A stretch of DNA of 64,000 nucleotides from Flavimaribacter sp024343425 (lineage in GTDB: Bacteria > Pseudomonadota > Alphaproteobacteria > Rhizobiales > Rhizobiaceae), in assembly GCA_965227645.1 (NCBI GenBank), contig OZ245773.1, positions 3,844,001 to 3,908,000 of the forward strand, read 5' to 3'. Shown in pieces: positions 44,108 through 53,670 of this stretch. Within the stretch, counting starts at the first letter, position 1. Each line of letters opens with the position of its first letter. Under the pieces are notes generated by a model, which saw only the letters and a list, made by a program, of their open reading frames with translations, did not search any database and was not told the DNA's origin. The translations under genes were made by a program, and so were the position numbers.

Positions 44108-46840
44108 TTACGCGCCGGTGCGCAGCGCCAGCCGGTCAATCTTTCCGGTGCCGGTCTTCGGCAGTTCGTCGATATAGTCGAAGATCCTCGGGGACTTGAA
44201 CGGCGTGAGCTCCTGCTTGACATATTGGCGCAGGCGCTCTGTCTGCTCATCACATTCCCCGCCGGGATTTTTCAGGCGCACCACGGCGCGCAAGGCCATC
44301 CGGCGGTCCGGGAGTTCGTGGGCCAGAACGGCGCATTCGTGCACGTCCGGATGTTCGTTCAGGCAGCGTTCGACCTCAAGCGGCCAGACCCACTGGCCTG
44401 AAACCTTGATCAGTTCGTCGGCGCGTCCCTGGAAATAGTAGTAGCCGTCCCTTTCGACAAAGCGGTCGCCGGTATAGATCCAGTCGCCGCGCATCGTGTC
44501 ACGCGTCTTGTCGGGACGGTTCCAGTAGCAAGGCGCGGAGGAATGTCCGCGGACAAACATCACGCCCTCCTCCCCGCTAGCCGCCGCATGTCCATCCGGC
44601 GTTTCGAGACGAACCTCGTAACCCGGCACACGCTTTCCGGCGGCGCCGATGCGATGGTCGTCGAGCGCGTTCGAGAGATAGATGTGCAAAAGTTCGGTCG
44701 AGCCCAGGCCTTCGGTCGGGCCGTGGCCGGTTTGCGCCTTCCAGGCGTTGTAGACGTCCTCGGACAAAATCTCGGCCGCGGACATTGACTGGCGAAGCGA
44801 CGACAGATCGCGTTTTTCGAGCGTCTCGGCCCGGGCCAGCGCCGTATAGAGCGTCGGCAGGCCGAAAAGCACGGTCGGACGCCAGGTCTCTATCATTTCA
44901 AGCACGTAATCGGGACGCGGCTGCCCCAACATCAAAAGCGCTGTTCCGCCGACGGAAAACGGGAAGGTGACCGAGTTTCCGAAACCGTAGGCAAAATAGA
45001 TCTTCGGCACGGAAAAGCAGATGTCGTCCGGCGCGATCTGCAGCACGCGCCGGCCATAGGAGGCTTGTGTATAGGCCATATCGTGATGCAGATGGACGAC
45101 GCCTTTCGGCCGGTCGGTCGAGCCCGAGGAATACATCCAGAAGGCCATGTCGTCGGGAGCGGTTTTCGCGCACTCAAGGGTATCGGCGCTGTCGCCGAGA
45201 AACGCCTGCGCCGTGATCTGCTTCTCACCCGTCGCTTCACCATTGGCGACGATGACCGTTTCCAGCGTCGTGCCTTCCAGAACCGGACCTGCGAACCGGT
45301 CCGCCAGCTCCGCCTCGCACAGCGCGAAACGCGCTTCCGTGTCCTTCAGGAAGTAGTTCAACGTATCCGGCGTCGTCTGGATGTTCAGCAGCACCGGCAC
45401 AAAGCCGGCGCGCACAGCGCCGAAAAAGGCAGCCGGATAGACCGGCGTATCGTCGAGAAAGAACGGAATTCTCTCGCCGGGTTTCAGACCGGCTGCAATG
45501 AATGCGTTGCCCCATTTCGACGCCTGCGCGACGAGTTCCCGGTAGGTTAGATTGCCGCCCGGCCCGATTACCGCGAGCTTGTCGGGATTGCGCTCCAGAT
45601 TGTCCCACAGGATGGACGAACAGTTCTGATGGGCGTTTTTGTCGAAGCCGATTTCAGCAGCGCCTGGCGTGTCGTCGCCAACAGGATCGGCGACATTCGT
45701 AGACGATTCCGCCATTGCCGCGTCGTAGCGCGCCATGAATTGCGGCGCGATCGCCCGAAGCCTTTCCATATTCACCCTGCCCGATCGCGTCATGTAGTCG
45801 AACGCGAAATCGAGCGGCTTCATGTCGATCCTGTCCGCAAAATCGTCATACCATCTGGCGGACGTGTTCGCGGCGTCGACAATCTTGCGGGCGACGGGAA
45901 GGCGGGATTCCTGATAGGCGGCGAGCGCCTCGTCAACATTCCCGTGCAACGCCAGCGACCGGACCAGCGCGATCGCGTCTTCCATGGCGAGCCGCGTGCC
46001 GGAGCCGATCGAGAAATGCGCCGTATGCGCGGCGTCGCCAAGCAGCACGCGCCTGCCGGCCACCCAGTTCTTGCACCAGAGCCGCGGGAAACGACGCCAC
46101 GACGATTTGTTGGTGATCAGAGGCGCGTCTTCAAGCACGTCGGAAAACACCTCGCCGCAGATCCTGGCGCTTTGCTCTTCATCCATCGCGCCGAACCCGT
46201 AGGCGTTGAACGTCGCATCGTCGCATTCGACAATGAATGTGCTGAGGTCCGGCGTGTAGCGATAGTGATGCGCGTTGAACGCGCCCTTGTCCGTCTTCAG
46301 GAAGCTCTGCGTCAGGGTATCGAAGGGTCGCGGCGCGCCAAACCATGCAAAATGATTGTCGAAGTAACCAAGTTCTGGCTGAAACTCCGCTTCATGAGCG
46401 CTCCTCACGAGGGAGTTCAGCCCGTCGGCGCCGACGATCAGATCGGCGTCGAGTTCGTCAAGAGACGAGACCTGGTGGGAAAATCGCATCGGAATCCCTA
46501 AGGACGACGCATGCTTGCGCAGGATTTCGATCAGCTCGAGACGGCCGATTGCGGAAAAGCCGACGCCGTCCAGGATCACTTTGTCGCCCGGCAGGTTCAG
46601 GGTCATGTTCCGCCAGCGCTCCATGTGGGGCGTCACAAGATCATGAATGTCGGCGTCGTCGGCCTTCAGGAAGTCGAGAGCCTGGTCCGAGAAGACCACA
46701 CCAAATCCAAACGTCGCGCCTTCAGGGTTCTGTTCGGTCACGCGCACGTTGACGTCCGGCATGAGGCGGCGAAGCAATATCGCCGTGTACAGCCCCGCCG
46801 GGCCTCCGCCCAGCACCTCGACCGTGGAAAGCCTGCTCAT
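44108..46840 (-). CDS. Fused salicylyl-CoA 5-hydroxylase and salicylate/benzoate-CoA ligase
   Basis: 910 residues, two enzymes in one chain. Residues 1-380 are a flavin monooxygenase (GGGPAG 11-16, GADG 137-140, GDAAH 268-272) of the salicylyl-CoA 5-hydroxylase type. Residues 400-910 are an adenylate-forming CoA ligase of the benzoate-CoA ligase family (YSSGSTDRPKG 570-580, YTGD 789-792, GRADELIKVSGQWVWP 805-820, catalytic K900 in PKTGTGK). A linker at 380-400 is Asp/Gly-rich. The ligase would make salicylyl-CoA and the hydroxylase turn it into gentisyl-CoA. In systems I recall (Streptomyces sdg, Rhizobium ceh) these are separate proteins. It heads the operon; the strong site GGGGAGGAG precedes ATG 46840. 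Confidence 0.9.
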   Translation of the reverse strand: MSRLSTVEVLGGGPAGLYTAILLRRLMPDVNVRVTEQNPEGATFGFGVVFSDQALDFLKADDADIHDLVTPHMERWRNMTLNLPGDKVILDGVGFSAIGRLELIEILRKHASSLGIPMRFSHQVSSLDELDADLIVGADGLNSLVRSAHEAEFQPELGYFDNHFAWFGAPRPFDTLTQSFLKTDKGAFNAHHYRYTPDLSTFIVECDDATFNAYGFGAMDEEQSARICGEVFSDVLEDAPLITNKSSWRRFPRLWCKNWVAGRRVLLGDAAHTAHFSIGSGTRLAMEDAIALVRSLALHGNVDEALAAYQESRLPVARKIVDAANTSARWYDDFADRIDMKPLDFAFDYMTRSGRVNMERLRAIAPQFMARYDAAMAESSTNVADPVGDDTPGAAEIGFDKNAHQNCSSILWDNLERNPDKLAVIGPGGNLTYRELVAQASKWGNAFIAAGLKPGERIPFFLDDTPVYPAAFFGAVRAGFVPVLLNIQTTPDTLNYFLKDTEARFALCEAELADRFAGPVLEGTTLETVIVANGEATGEKQITAQAFLGDSADTLECAKTAPDDMAFWMYSSGSTDRPKGVVHLHHDMAYTQASYGRRVLQIAPDDICFSVPKIYFAYGFGNSVTFPFSVGGTALLMLGQPRPDYVLEMIETWRPTVLFGLPTLYTALARAETLEKRDLSSLRQSMSAAEILSEDVYNAWKAQTGHGPTEGLGSTELLHIYLSNALDDHRIGAAGKRVPGYEVRLETPDGHAAASGEEGVMFVRGHSSAPCYWNRPDKTRDTMRGDWIYTGDRFVERDGYYYFQGRADELIKVSGQWVWPLEVERCLNEHPDVHECAVLAHELPDRRMALRAVVRLKNPGGECDEQTERLRQYVKQELTPFKSPRIFDYIDELPKTGTGKIDRLALRTGA

Positions 46841-46913
46841 ACTCCTCCCCTTCCCTGTGATAGAGTTTGGAGCGGAAGATACAAATTATTTCACATTATG
46901 CAATCACTTCTGT

Positions 46914-47342
46914 ATGGTAAAAAGAATGACGAAGAAACTTCACTCCATCGAACTACGGGTCAGCTTCGGCGACTGCGACCCTGCCGGCATCGCCTTCTAT
47001 CCCAATTTCTACAGCTGGTTTGATCGCACGTTTCACGACTGGCTCTGGACATTCGGGGGGCACGACGCACTGTGCCGTCGCGTCGGCGCGATTGGCATGG
47101 GCCTGATGGACGCCTCCGCGCGGTTCTTCAGACCGGTGAAGAATGGCGACCGGCTCACTGTCAGCCTCGCCGTCGAAGAGTGGCAAAGCCGAGCTCTCAA
47201 GCTGTCCTACGAGGTGCGCGTCGGTGAAACGCTCATGGCGACCGGTCGGGAAACGAGGGGCCTTTTTGTACAGACTGAAAACGGTATGATCGCAGGAACG
47301 CTTGACCAGATTCGCGAACTGACCGACAGCAATGACGCATGA
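46914..47342 (+). CDS. Acyl-CoA thioesterase, probable gentisyl-CoA thioesterase
   Basis: 142 residues, hot-dog fold of the 4-hydroxybenzoyl-CoA thioesterase family. The active-site pattern FGDCDPAGIAFYPNFYSWFD (about residues 18-37) is clear. It diverges from the hydroxylase/ligase gene across 73 bases, and should release gentisate from gentisyl-CoA, the one step otherwise missing. ATG 46926 is an alternative start; neither has a strong ribosome site. The stop overlaps the IclR gene. Confidence 0.85.
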   Translation: MVKRMTKKLHSIELRVSFGDCDPAGIAFYPNFYSWFDRTFHDWLWTFGGHDALCRRVGAIGMGLMDASARFFRPVKNGDRLTVSLAVEEWQSRALKLSYEVRVGETLMATGRETRGLFVQTENGMIAGTLDQIRELTDSNDA

Positions 47343-48171
47343 CCGACCTGACCTGAAAGAACCCGAATCGTCGGGCGGGATTCAATCGCTCGACGCCGCG
47401 CTCAGGCTGCTGCAGACCATGTCGGGCTATGGCCGCGCTGTCTCGCTGTCGCAGATCGCGCGCGACTGCGGAATGCCTCTCAGCAAGGCGCATCGCTATC
47501 TGGCGTCCTTCATCCATGCAGGCATTGTCGAGCAGGCCGGCAGGTCGGGCAAATACGACCTCGGCCGGGGCGCAATACAGCTTGGTCTTTCAGCGCTTGC
47601 CCGGCACGACTTCGTAAACCGGACCGCCGAAACGCTGCCCGATCTGTGCGAGGAAACCGGCCTGACAGGGCTGCTTTCGGTATGGGGCGATCAGGGAGCC
47701 ACCGTCGTTCGCTGGCAAAGAACGGCTTCCCCGACCATTACGTCGATGGGGCTCGGCACGACGTTGCCGTTGTTGAACTCGGCGACCGGACGCACATTTC
47801 TCGCATGGGCGCCCGCCGCGCAGATCCATGCCATGCTCGATTTCGAACTTCGCCAGGCCCGCCGCAATCCGGATATCATCCCGGACCTGACAATCAGCGC
47901 GAATGGCGTCGCGCAGTTGCAGAGCAAGATCAGAAAAGCGGGATACGCCAGTGTCGACGGGCGGTTCATCCCCGGCCTGGTGGCGATCGCCGCCCCAATT
48001 CTCGACTGGCAGAACCAAGCCCAGGCTGCAGTCACCCTGATCAGCACGGACACGTCGGTGATCCAGCCCGGATCGGAAACGATCGCCAGGTTGCTGGCCT
48101 TCACCACCGAACACTCGCTATGCGACCCGTTAGGTGAAGCGACCTCGGATAATGGCGACAAAGCCGAATGA
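47332..48171 (+). CDS. IclR family transcriptional regulator of the salicylate genes
   Basis: 279 residues. The N-terminal winged helix (SLDAALRLLQTMSGYGRAVSLSQIARDCGMPLSKAHRYLASF) and the C-terminal IclR effector domain are both recognisable. It overlaps the thioesterase gene by 11 bases, so it is made from the same message and probably controls the divergent promoter at 46841-46913. I see no convincing palindrome there. Confidence 0.85.
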   Translation: MTHDRPDLKEPESSGGIQSLDAALRLLQTMSGYGRAVSLSQIARDCGMPLSKAHRYLASFIHAGIVEQAGRSGKYDLGRGAIQLGLSALARHDFVNRTAETLPDLCEETGLTGLLSVWGDQGATVVRWQRTASPTITSMGLGTTLPLLNSATGRTFLAWAPAAQIHAMLDFELRQARRNPDIIPDLTISANGVAQLQSKIRKAGYASVDGRFIPGLVAIAAPILDWQNQAQAAVTLISTDTSVIQPGSETIARLLAFTTEHSLCDPLGEATSDNGDKAE

Positions 48172-49694
48172 CCGTCGAGAAGAAGAACGCAGCGTCGATT
48201 TTGCTCGGCGACCCGGATTTCCACGGCGTCCACAAGGAAGAAATCGAGGTCATCGAGACACATATTTCCCGCATTTTTCTGGCGGGCGACCGGGCCTGGA
48301 AGGTGAAGCGGGAAGTCGATTTGCCTTATGTCGACTTCTCGACGCCAGAGCTTCGGTTCGGCGCCTGCAAAAAGGAAATCGAACTCAACTCCAGAACCGC
48401 GCCCGAACTTTACATCGCTGCGCATCGGATTACCTCGAATGAGGACGGGACGCCAGTGCTTGACGGCGCGGGCAAACTCCTGGACGGCGTGGTCGAGATG
48501 AAGCGGTTCGATCAGGACTTCCTGCTGGACCGGATGGCGTTGCGTGGCGAACTCACCGCGGAACTGATCAGCAAGACGGCGCACATGATCGCCGCCTTCC
48601 ACGGAGAGGCCGCTATCGACTCCGCGCGCACGGGAAGCGCAATGATGGCGGGCGTTCTCGACATCAACGAGGCGGGCTTTGGAAGGGGACAGCTTTTCGA
48701 CCCGTCCGATATCGCTGCCCTGAACCGGAAATTCCGCGCTGCGCTGGAAAGGCACGCCGCTCTGCTCGACAGTCGGGGAGAGGCCGGGAAGGTCCGCCAT
48801 TGCCATGGCGATCTTCACTTGAGAAACATCTGCCTGCTCGACGGCGAACCACGGCTTTTCGATTGCATCGAATTCAATGAAGACATCGCGACTGTCGATG
48901 TGCTCTACGATCTCGCCTTCCTGCTGATGGACCTCTGGCATCGCGGCTTCGGCGATCTGGCGAACCTGGCGGCCAACCGATATATCGACCAGGCGCAAGA
49001 CGAGACGGGATTTACGCTTCTGCCTTTTTTCATGGCCGTTCGCGCCGCGGTTCGCGCCCATGTCACCGCGACGGCCATCGCGGACAAGGGCGCAGACGAC
49101 CCGCGCGCCGATGAGGCGAAGTCCTATTTCGAACTGGCGGATCAACTGCTTGAAGATCACCCGCCTCGCCTCGTCACCATCGCCGGCCTGAGCGGTTCGG
49201 GAAAGACGACCGTTGCGGAAAAGCTTGCATCCCGGGTCGGCCCGCCGCCGGGCGCCCGCATCATCGAAAGCGACCGTGTCCGCAAGGCGCTACACGGCGT
49301 GTCCGCTGAAACACGGCTCCCCGTCGAGGCCTATCGCAGAGAGATTTCCGAAGCCGTTTACCAGGAGATGGCCAGGCGCGCCGGCGTTGTGCTTGGCGAG
49401 GGCGGCGCCGTGGTGAGCGACGGCGTATTCGAACGGCCTGCGGATCGCGCGCGCATGAAGGCGGCGGCCAGCGATTGCGGCGTATCATTTACGGGGTTCT
49501 GGCTGGAGGCGGATGCAGCGATCCTGCGCTGCCGCGTCGAGGCGCGCCATGGCGGCCCTTCCGACGCGTCGCCTGATGTTCTGGCGCATCAGCTTGAACG
49601 CGACGTCGACTATTCCGACTGGATCAGGATCGATGCGGCCGGCGATCCGGATGCCATCGTCGCAGACATTCTCGAGCGTCTGACGAGCACCTAA
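48168..49694 (+). CDS. Fused phosphotransferase-like and AAA/kinase-like ATP-binding protein
   Basis: 508 residues, start overlapping the IclR stop by 4 bases. Residues 1-330 resemble an aminoglycoside phosphotransferase/kinase-like domain with the catalytic loop HCHGDLHLRN (211-220) and metal motif FDCIEFNED. Residues 335-508 are a P-loop kinase-like domain with Walker A GLSGSGKTT (340-348). This fusion is common in proteobacteria and its substrate is not known. Its link to salicylate degradation is positional only. Confidence 0.85.
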   Translation: MTVEKKNAASILLGDPDFHGVHKEEIEVIETHISRIFLAGDRAWKVKREVDLPYVDFSTPELRFGACKKEIELNSRTAPELYIAAHRITSNEDGTPVLDGAGKLLDGVVEMKRFDQDFLLDRMALRGELTAELISKTAHMIAAFHGEAAIDSARTGSAMMAGVLDINEAGFGRGQLFDPSDIAALNRKFRAALERHAALLDSRGEAGKVRHCHGDLHLRNICLLDGEPRLFDCIEFNEDIATVDVLYDLAFLLMDLWHRGFGDLANLAANRYIDQAQDETGFTLLPFFMAVRAAVRAHVTATAIADKGADDPRADEAKSYFELADQLLEDHPPRLVTIAGLSGSGKTTVAEKLASRVGPPPGARIIESDRVRKALHGVSAETRLPVEAYRREISEAVYQEMARRAGVVLGEGGAVVSDGVFERPADRARMKAAASDCGVSFTGFWLEADAAILRCRVEARHGGPSDASPDVLAHQLERDVDYSDWIRIDAAGDPDAIVADILERLTST

Positions 49695-49741
49695 AGAGCG
49701 AACACCGGCAGTCGGATTTCCCCGGTTATGCCGCTGAGACG

Positions 49742-50692
49742 TCAATCTTTCCCGGCAAGCGCCAGTCGGATTGCAGCCAGACGCTCTGCGCGCTCACCGG
49801 AAAGTTGCGTTATATCGGCATCTCCGCTCGTCTCGTTCATTCCGCTGACGAGCAGTTTCTTTGTCTCGTCGTCAAGTTTCGGATCGCCCAGGTCGGCCCA
49901 TCGCGCCTCCTGAGCCGGACCGAGATGGTCGAGATAGGCCGCAAGCCCGCCGCGGCCGGCGCCGAGATGGTAGTTCAGAAACGGCCCGGCCGTCGCCCAT
50001 CGCAAGCCAGGTCCATGAACTATGGCGCGGTCGACGTCCTCGACGCTGGCGACGCCCTCGCTGACGATATGCACCGCTTCCCTGAAAAGCGCCGCGGATA
50101 GCCGGTTGGCGATGTGCCCCCGCACAGGAAGGCGGATATGCACGGGCTCCTTGCCAAGCGAGCGGAAAAACCGCCAGGCGAAAGCGATGGCCGGCTCATA
50201 GTCTTCTCCAGCGCCGCCGATTTCGACCAGCGGAATGAGATGCGGCGGATTGTAGGGATGGGCCACGATGATATGTTCAGGCTTCGCCTGTCCCTCGCCG
50301 AGTTCCCGGGCAGTAAAGGACGTGGTGCTCGACCCTATGACTGCGTCCGGCGGCGCGGATTCGGCGATTTCGGCCAAAACCCGTAATTTGAGCGGCAGTC
50401 TCTCCGGCGCATTCTCCTGAATATAGGCGCATCCGTTCACCGCTTTGCAGAGGTCCGGAAAACACTGCAGCCGGCCGCCGGCGCGACGGGGACCGTCCAC
50501 CGCTTCGATTTCGGCGATCGCCGTCTCCATTGCCTGAGGCAGTCCGGCAAGTACATCCGGATCCGGATCATGGGTATGGACGAGGTGTCCGCGGTGGACA
50601 AACAACGCAGTCCATCCAAGTCCGATAAGCCCTGCCCCGACAATGCCGACCGGACGCGCGCCCGGTGTTTCAATGAGGTGATGGTCGGTCAT
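49742..50692 (-). CDS. 3-hydroxyacyl-CoA dehydrogenase family NAD-binding protein
   Basis: 316 residues from ATG 50692, which has AAGGA upstream; ATG 50701 adds three. N-terminal Rossmann site GIVGAGLIGLGWTALF, conserved SSTTSF near residue 125 and the NRLSAALFREAVHI helix of the C-terminal dimerisation domain. The family includes L-carnitine dehydrogenase, lambda-crystallin and 3-hydroxybutyryl-CoA dehydrogenase; the GLGW form resembles the carnitine-dehydrogenase-like group. It diverges from the ThDP-enzyme gene. Confidence 0.85.
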   Translation of the reverse strand: MTDHHLIETPGARPVGIVGAGLIGLGWTALFVHRGHLVHTHDPDPDVLAGLPQAMETAIAEIEAVDGPRRAGGRLQCFPDLCKAVNGCAYIQENAPERLPLKLRVLAEIAESAPPDAVIGSSTTSFTARELGEGQAKPEHIIVAHPYNPPHLIPLVEIGGAGEDYEPAIAFAWRFFRSLGKEPVHIRLPVRGHIANRLSAALFREAVHIVSEGVASVEDVDRAIVHGPGLRWATAGPFLNYHLGAGRGGLAAYLDHLGPAQEARWADLGDPKLDDETKKLLVSGMNETSGDADITQLSGERAERLAAIRLALAGKD

Positions 50693-50954
50693 GTCGTACA
50701 TCCTTGCGTCGAATCGGAATCGATAGAACGAGTGAAGCGGCTGCGGCGGTCTGCGATCGCGGATTTAACATGTTTCTGCAACAACGCCGACCTTTGTTCC
50801 CTACCCGCCAAGCGAACTTGACGCCCACCCGGAACACTGCTTCAAGAATCAGGCGTGATGACAGTCGCAGAGACAGTCATTCATCGCCAGATCACATTTG
50901 CCGTGGCTTCCCGATCAGGCGGGCGGCGCGCTGACCAGCAAGAGGACCCGATTG

Positions 50955-52655
50955 ATGGATCGCACGAATACCGGTCAAACCACCAGCCGCACCGGCGGCG
51001 AAATACTGGTCGACGGATTGCTGGCCCAGAACGCCACGACAATTTTCGGCGTTCCCGGCGAGAGTTTCCTTGCCGTCCTCGACGCTATTCATGATCGCTC
51101 CGACCGGATCCGCTTCATCAACTGCCGGCAGGAAGGCGGCGCCGCTTTCATGGCCGACGCCTACGCGAAGATGACGGGCAAGCCCGGACTTTGTCTCGTC
51201 ACACGGGGACCGGGCGCCTGCAACGCCAGCATCGGCGTGCACACCGCCTGGCAGGATTCCACGCCGATGGTGGTGATGATCGGGCAAATCCCGCGCGACC
51301 ATAAGGAGCGCGAGGCCTTTCAGGAGGTCGAATACAAATACATGTTCGAACCCTTCGCGAAGTGGATCTGCGAAGTCGACAGCCCGGAGCGACTTCCGGA
51401 GCATCTTAGCCACGCCTTCCATGTGGCGCAGGCCGGGCGTCCCGGCCCGGTCGTGCTGGTTCTGCCGGAAGACGTTTTGTCCGGGCGTGCGGTGACCGAA
51501 GACCTTCCGGCGGCGATTGTCGCAAAGCCGGCGCCGCGCGATGAGGAACTTGACCGGATTTGCGCCGCGCTGAACGAAGCAGAGCGCCCGCTTTGCATCC
51601 TGGGCGGCCCCGGCTGGACGAGGGAAGCCAAGCAGTCTTTCGAGAATTTCGCGGAAGTCTGCGGCTTGCCCGTCGTGACCTCGCTGCGGTGTCAGGACTA
51701 TTTCGACAACGCCCATCCATGCTATATCGGAGACTTCGGCATCTCCGCCAACGCGGATGTGGCCGCGCGGGTGCGCGAGGCTGATCTGTTGCTGGTGATC
51801 GGCGCCCGGCTCGGCGATATGACCACGCAGGGCTACACCACGCCGGAACCGCCGCGCGCGAAACAGTTCCTCATCCATGTCCATCCGGACGCGAATGAAC
51901 TCGGTCGGGTTTTTTACGCGGATTTCCCCGTGGTGGCGAACACGTCCGCATTCGCGCAATGCCTGTCCGGTCGCAAAGCTACACCGAAGCAGGACCGTCT
52001 CGACTGGATCCGCAGTGCGCGGGCGAGCTATGAAACGCTTCTTACGCCGCCGAAGCAGCCCGGCCCCCTCGACATGGGGCTGGTCGTGGACGCACTGCGA
52101 AAACGCCTTCCGGACGATGCGATCATCACCAATGGCGCCGGCAACTACGCCACGTGGATACACAAATTCATGCAGTTCCGGCGTTACCGATCGCAGCTTG
52201 CGCCCACAAGCGGCGCGATGGGATATGGAATACCGGCGGCGGCCGCCGCCAAAATTGCAGAGCCGGCGCGCAAGGTCGTGAGCTTCGCCGGCGACGGCTG
52301 TTTTCAGATGAACGGCCAGGAACTCGGCGTCATGATGCAATACAGCCTCGATCCTCTGATCATTGTCGTCAACAATTCGATTTACGGGACGATACGCATG
52401 CATCAGGAGCGGGAATACCCGGAACACGTTTACGGAACGAACCTGACCAACCCCGATTTCGCCGCCCTGGCGGCGGCCTATGGATTTCACTCCGAGGTCC
52501 TGTCGCGCAGCGAAGACATCGACGCGGTTCTCGATCGCGCTATGGCGGCCAAAGGCGCGGCCCTGATCGAATGCCGGATCGATCCGGAGGGAATTTCACC
52601 GCGCATGACCATCAGTTCCCTGCGAAAGATGGCTTTGGAACGCCAGGGTCGGTAA
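50955..52655 (+). CDS. Acetolactate synthase-like thiamine diphosphate enzyme
   Basis: 566 residues. The ThDP-activating glutamate is E60 (NCRQEGGAAFMADAYAK); the cofactor-binding motif GDG...NN spans 446-474 (GDGCFQMNGQELGVMM to VVNNS). Three domains of the acetolactate synthase/benzoylformate decarboxylase fold are present, including a central segment GPVVLVLPEDVLSG. No regulatory small subunit is adjacent, so a catabolic decarboxylase or carboligase is likelier than branched-chain amino acid synthesis. ATG 50955 was chosen because residues before it do not look protein-like. Confidence 0.88.
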   Translation: MDRTNTGQTTSRTGGEILVDGLLAQNATTIFGVPGESFLAVLDAIHDRSDRIRFINCRQEGGAAFMADAYAKMTGKPGLCLVTRGPGACNASIGVHTAWQDSTPMVVMIGQIPRDHKEREAFQEVEYKYMFEPFAKWICEVDSPERLPEHLSHAFHVAQAGRPGPVVLVLPEDVLSGRAVTEDLPAAIVAKPAPRDEELDRICAALNEAERPLCILGGPGWTREAKQSFENFAEVCGLPVVTSLRCQDYFDNAHPCYIGDFGISANADVAARVREADLLLVIGARLGDMTTQGYTTPEPPRAKQFLIHVHPDANELGRVFYADFPVVANTSAFAQCLSGRKATPKQDRLDWIRSARASYETLLTPPKQPGPLDMGLVVDALRKRLPDDAIITNGAGNYATWIHKFMQFRRYRSQLAPTSGAMGYGIPAAAAAKIAEPARKVVSFAGDGCFQMNGQELGVMMQYSLDPLIIVVNNSIYGTIRMHQEREYPEHVYGTNLTNPDFAALAAAYGFHSEVLSRSEDIDAVLDRAMAAKGAALIECRIDPEGISPRMTISSLRKMALERQGR

Positions 52656-52697
52656 AGCAGCAAAGCGCATCGGGGCGAGACAGGCGGAGAAGAGACT

Positions 52698-53516
52698 TTG
52701 AGCATAGCAGCAATCGACCGGTGCCTCACGATCCTCGAGGCGCTTGCCGGCCAAAGGGAACCGGTGGAGCTGACCGATCTGGCGGCGCGGCTAGACATGC
52801 CGGCGAGCACTGTTCACCGGACGCTGACGACGCTGGCGGACCGAGGATGGGTGACGCAGCCCTCGGATACACAGCGCTATTCGCTGTCGCTGCGAATGAG
52901 CACGCTGGCTTTCCGCAACCTCGACGCCCGCGCCGTGCCGGATGTGGTGCAGACCCTTCTCGACAAACTCGCCCACGAAACGCGCGAATATTGCCGCGTT
53001 GCGATTGTCGAAGGCGAGGACCTGGTCTGGGTGGCGCGCGCGCAAGGCGCCCAATCAGGTCTTCGCTACGATCCCGATATGGGGCAGGAAATCGTCCTGC
53101 ACGCCACGGCGAACGGCAAGGCCTGGCTTGCAACGCTGTCGGATGAGGACGCCGTGCGGATTGTGTCGGCGCGCGGTTTCGAGACGCATCGGCCCCTCGG
53201 ACCTAACAGCGCGACCAGCGCAGAAGAACTGCTCGAACGACTGTCGGAAACACGTGCGCGCGGCTTCGCCATCTCGAATGAAGAGGCGGAAGCCGGCGCT
53301 TCGGCCGTGGCGGTTCCCTTCTATCGCAGCCCGCAGGAAGGAGCTCCGATAGCCGGCACCTTGAGCGTCGCCGGACCGTCCATGCGGATTACGCCGGATC
53401 GCTACGAGGAACTTGCAGAAACCCTGCGCCGGGCGGCGATCGAAATTGCGGAAATATGGTCAATCCGCAGCCGGCAGAAAGACTATCAGTGGATCGGCGC
53501 CTCCGCGGCGCGATAA
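52698..53516 (+). CDS. IclR family transcriptional regulator (TTG start)
   Basis: 272 residues from TTG 52698, after a purine-rich GGCGGAGAAGAGA site. Winged helix: IDRCLTILEALAGQREPVELTDLAARLDMPASTVHRTLTTLADRGWV; the IclR effector domain follows (LHATANGKAWLATLSDEDA, GTLSVAGPSMRI). It is 42 bases after the ThDP-enzyme gene and upstream of the TRAP operon, whose promoter carries a palindrome at 53628. Similar to the regulator at 56550 and perhaps a duplicate. Confidence 0.87.
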   Translation: MSIAAIDRCLTILEALAGQREPVELTDLAARLDMPASTVHRTLTTLADRGWVTQPSDTQRYSLSLRMSTLAFRNLDARAVPDVVQTLLDKLAHETREYCRVAIVEGEDLVWVARAQGAQSGLRYDPDMGQEIVLHATANGKAWLATLSDEDAVRIVSARGFETHRPLGPNSATSAEELLERLSETRARGFAISNEEAEAGASAVAVPFYRSPQEGAPIAGTLSVAGPSMRITPDRYEELAETLRRAAIEIAEIWSIRSRQKDYQWIGASAAR

Positions 53517-53627
53517 TTCCGGCCCGTATCACTTCGTCATTCTACGCTGACAGACTTGTCACGCGGCCGCGCCTGCAATGGCCGACCGTCGCTGCTTGCT
53601 TCAATTGACAACAACACATTCAAAAGT

Positions 53628-53642
53628 TAGAACATGTGTTCC
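53628..53642. promoter_or_regulatory. Shared operator palindrome, TRAP promoter copy
   Basis: TAGAACATGTGTTCC, with GAACA/TGTTC arms. It matches TAGAACACGTGTTCC at 58892-58906 in 14 of 15 bases. It lies 29 bases before the TRAP binding-protein start. IclR-type proteins bind palindromes of this general form, and two such regulators flank the operon. Confidence 0.65.
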
Positions 53643-53670
53643 ATTTGAAATAACTGTTCTGGAGGAACCG

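Noticed and set aside
50892..52490. 532-codon minus-strand frame opposite the ThDP enzyme
   Set aside because: No domain motifs, while the plus strand has the full ThDP enzyme signature.
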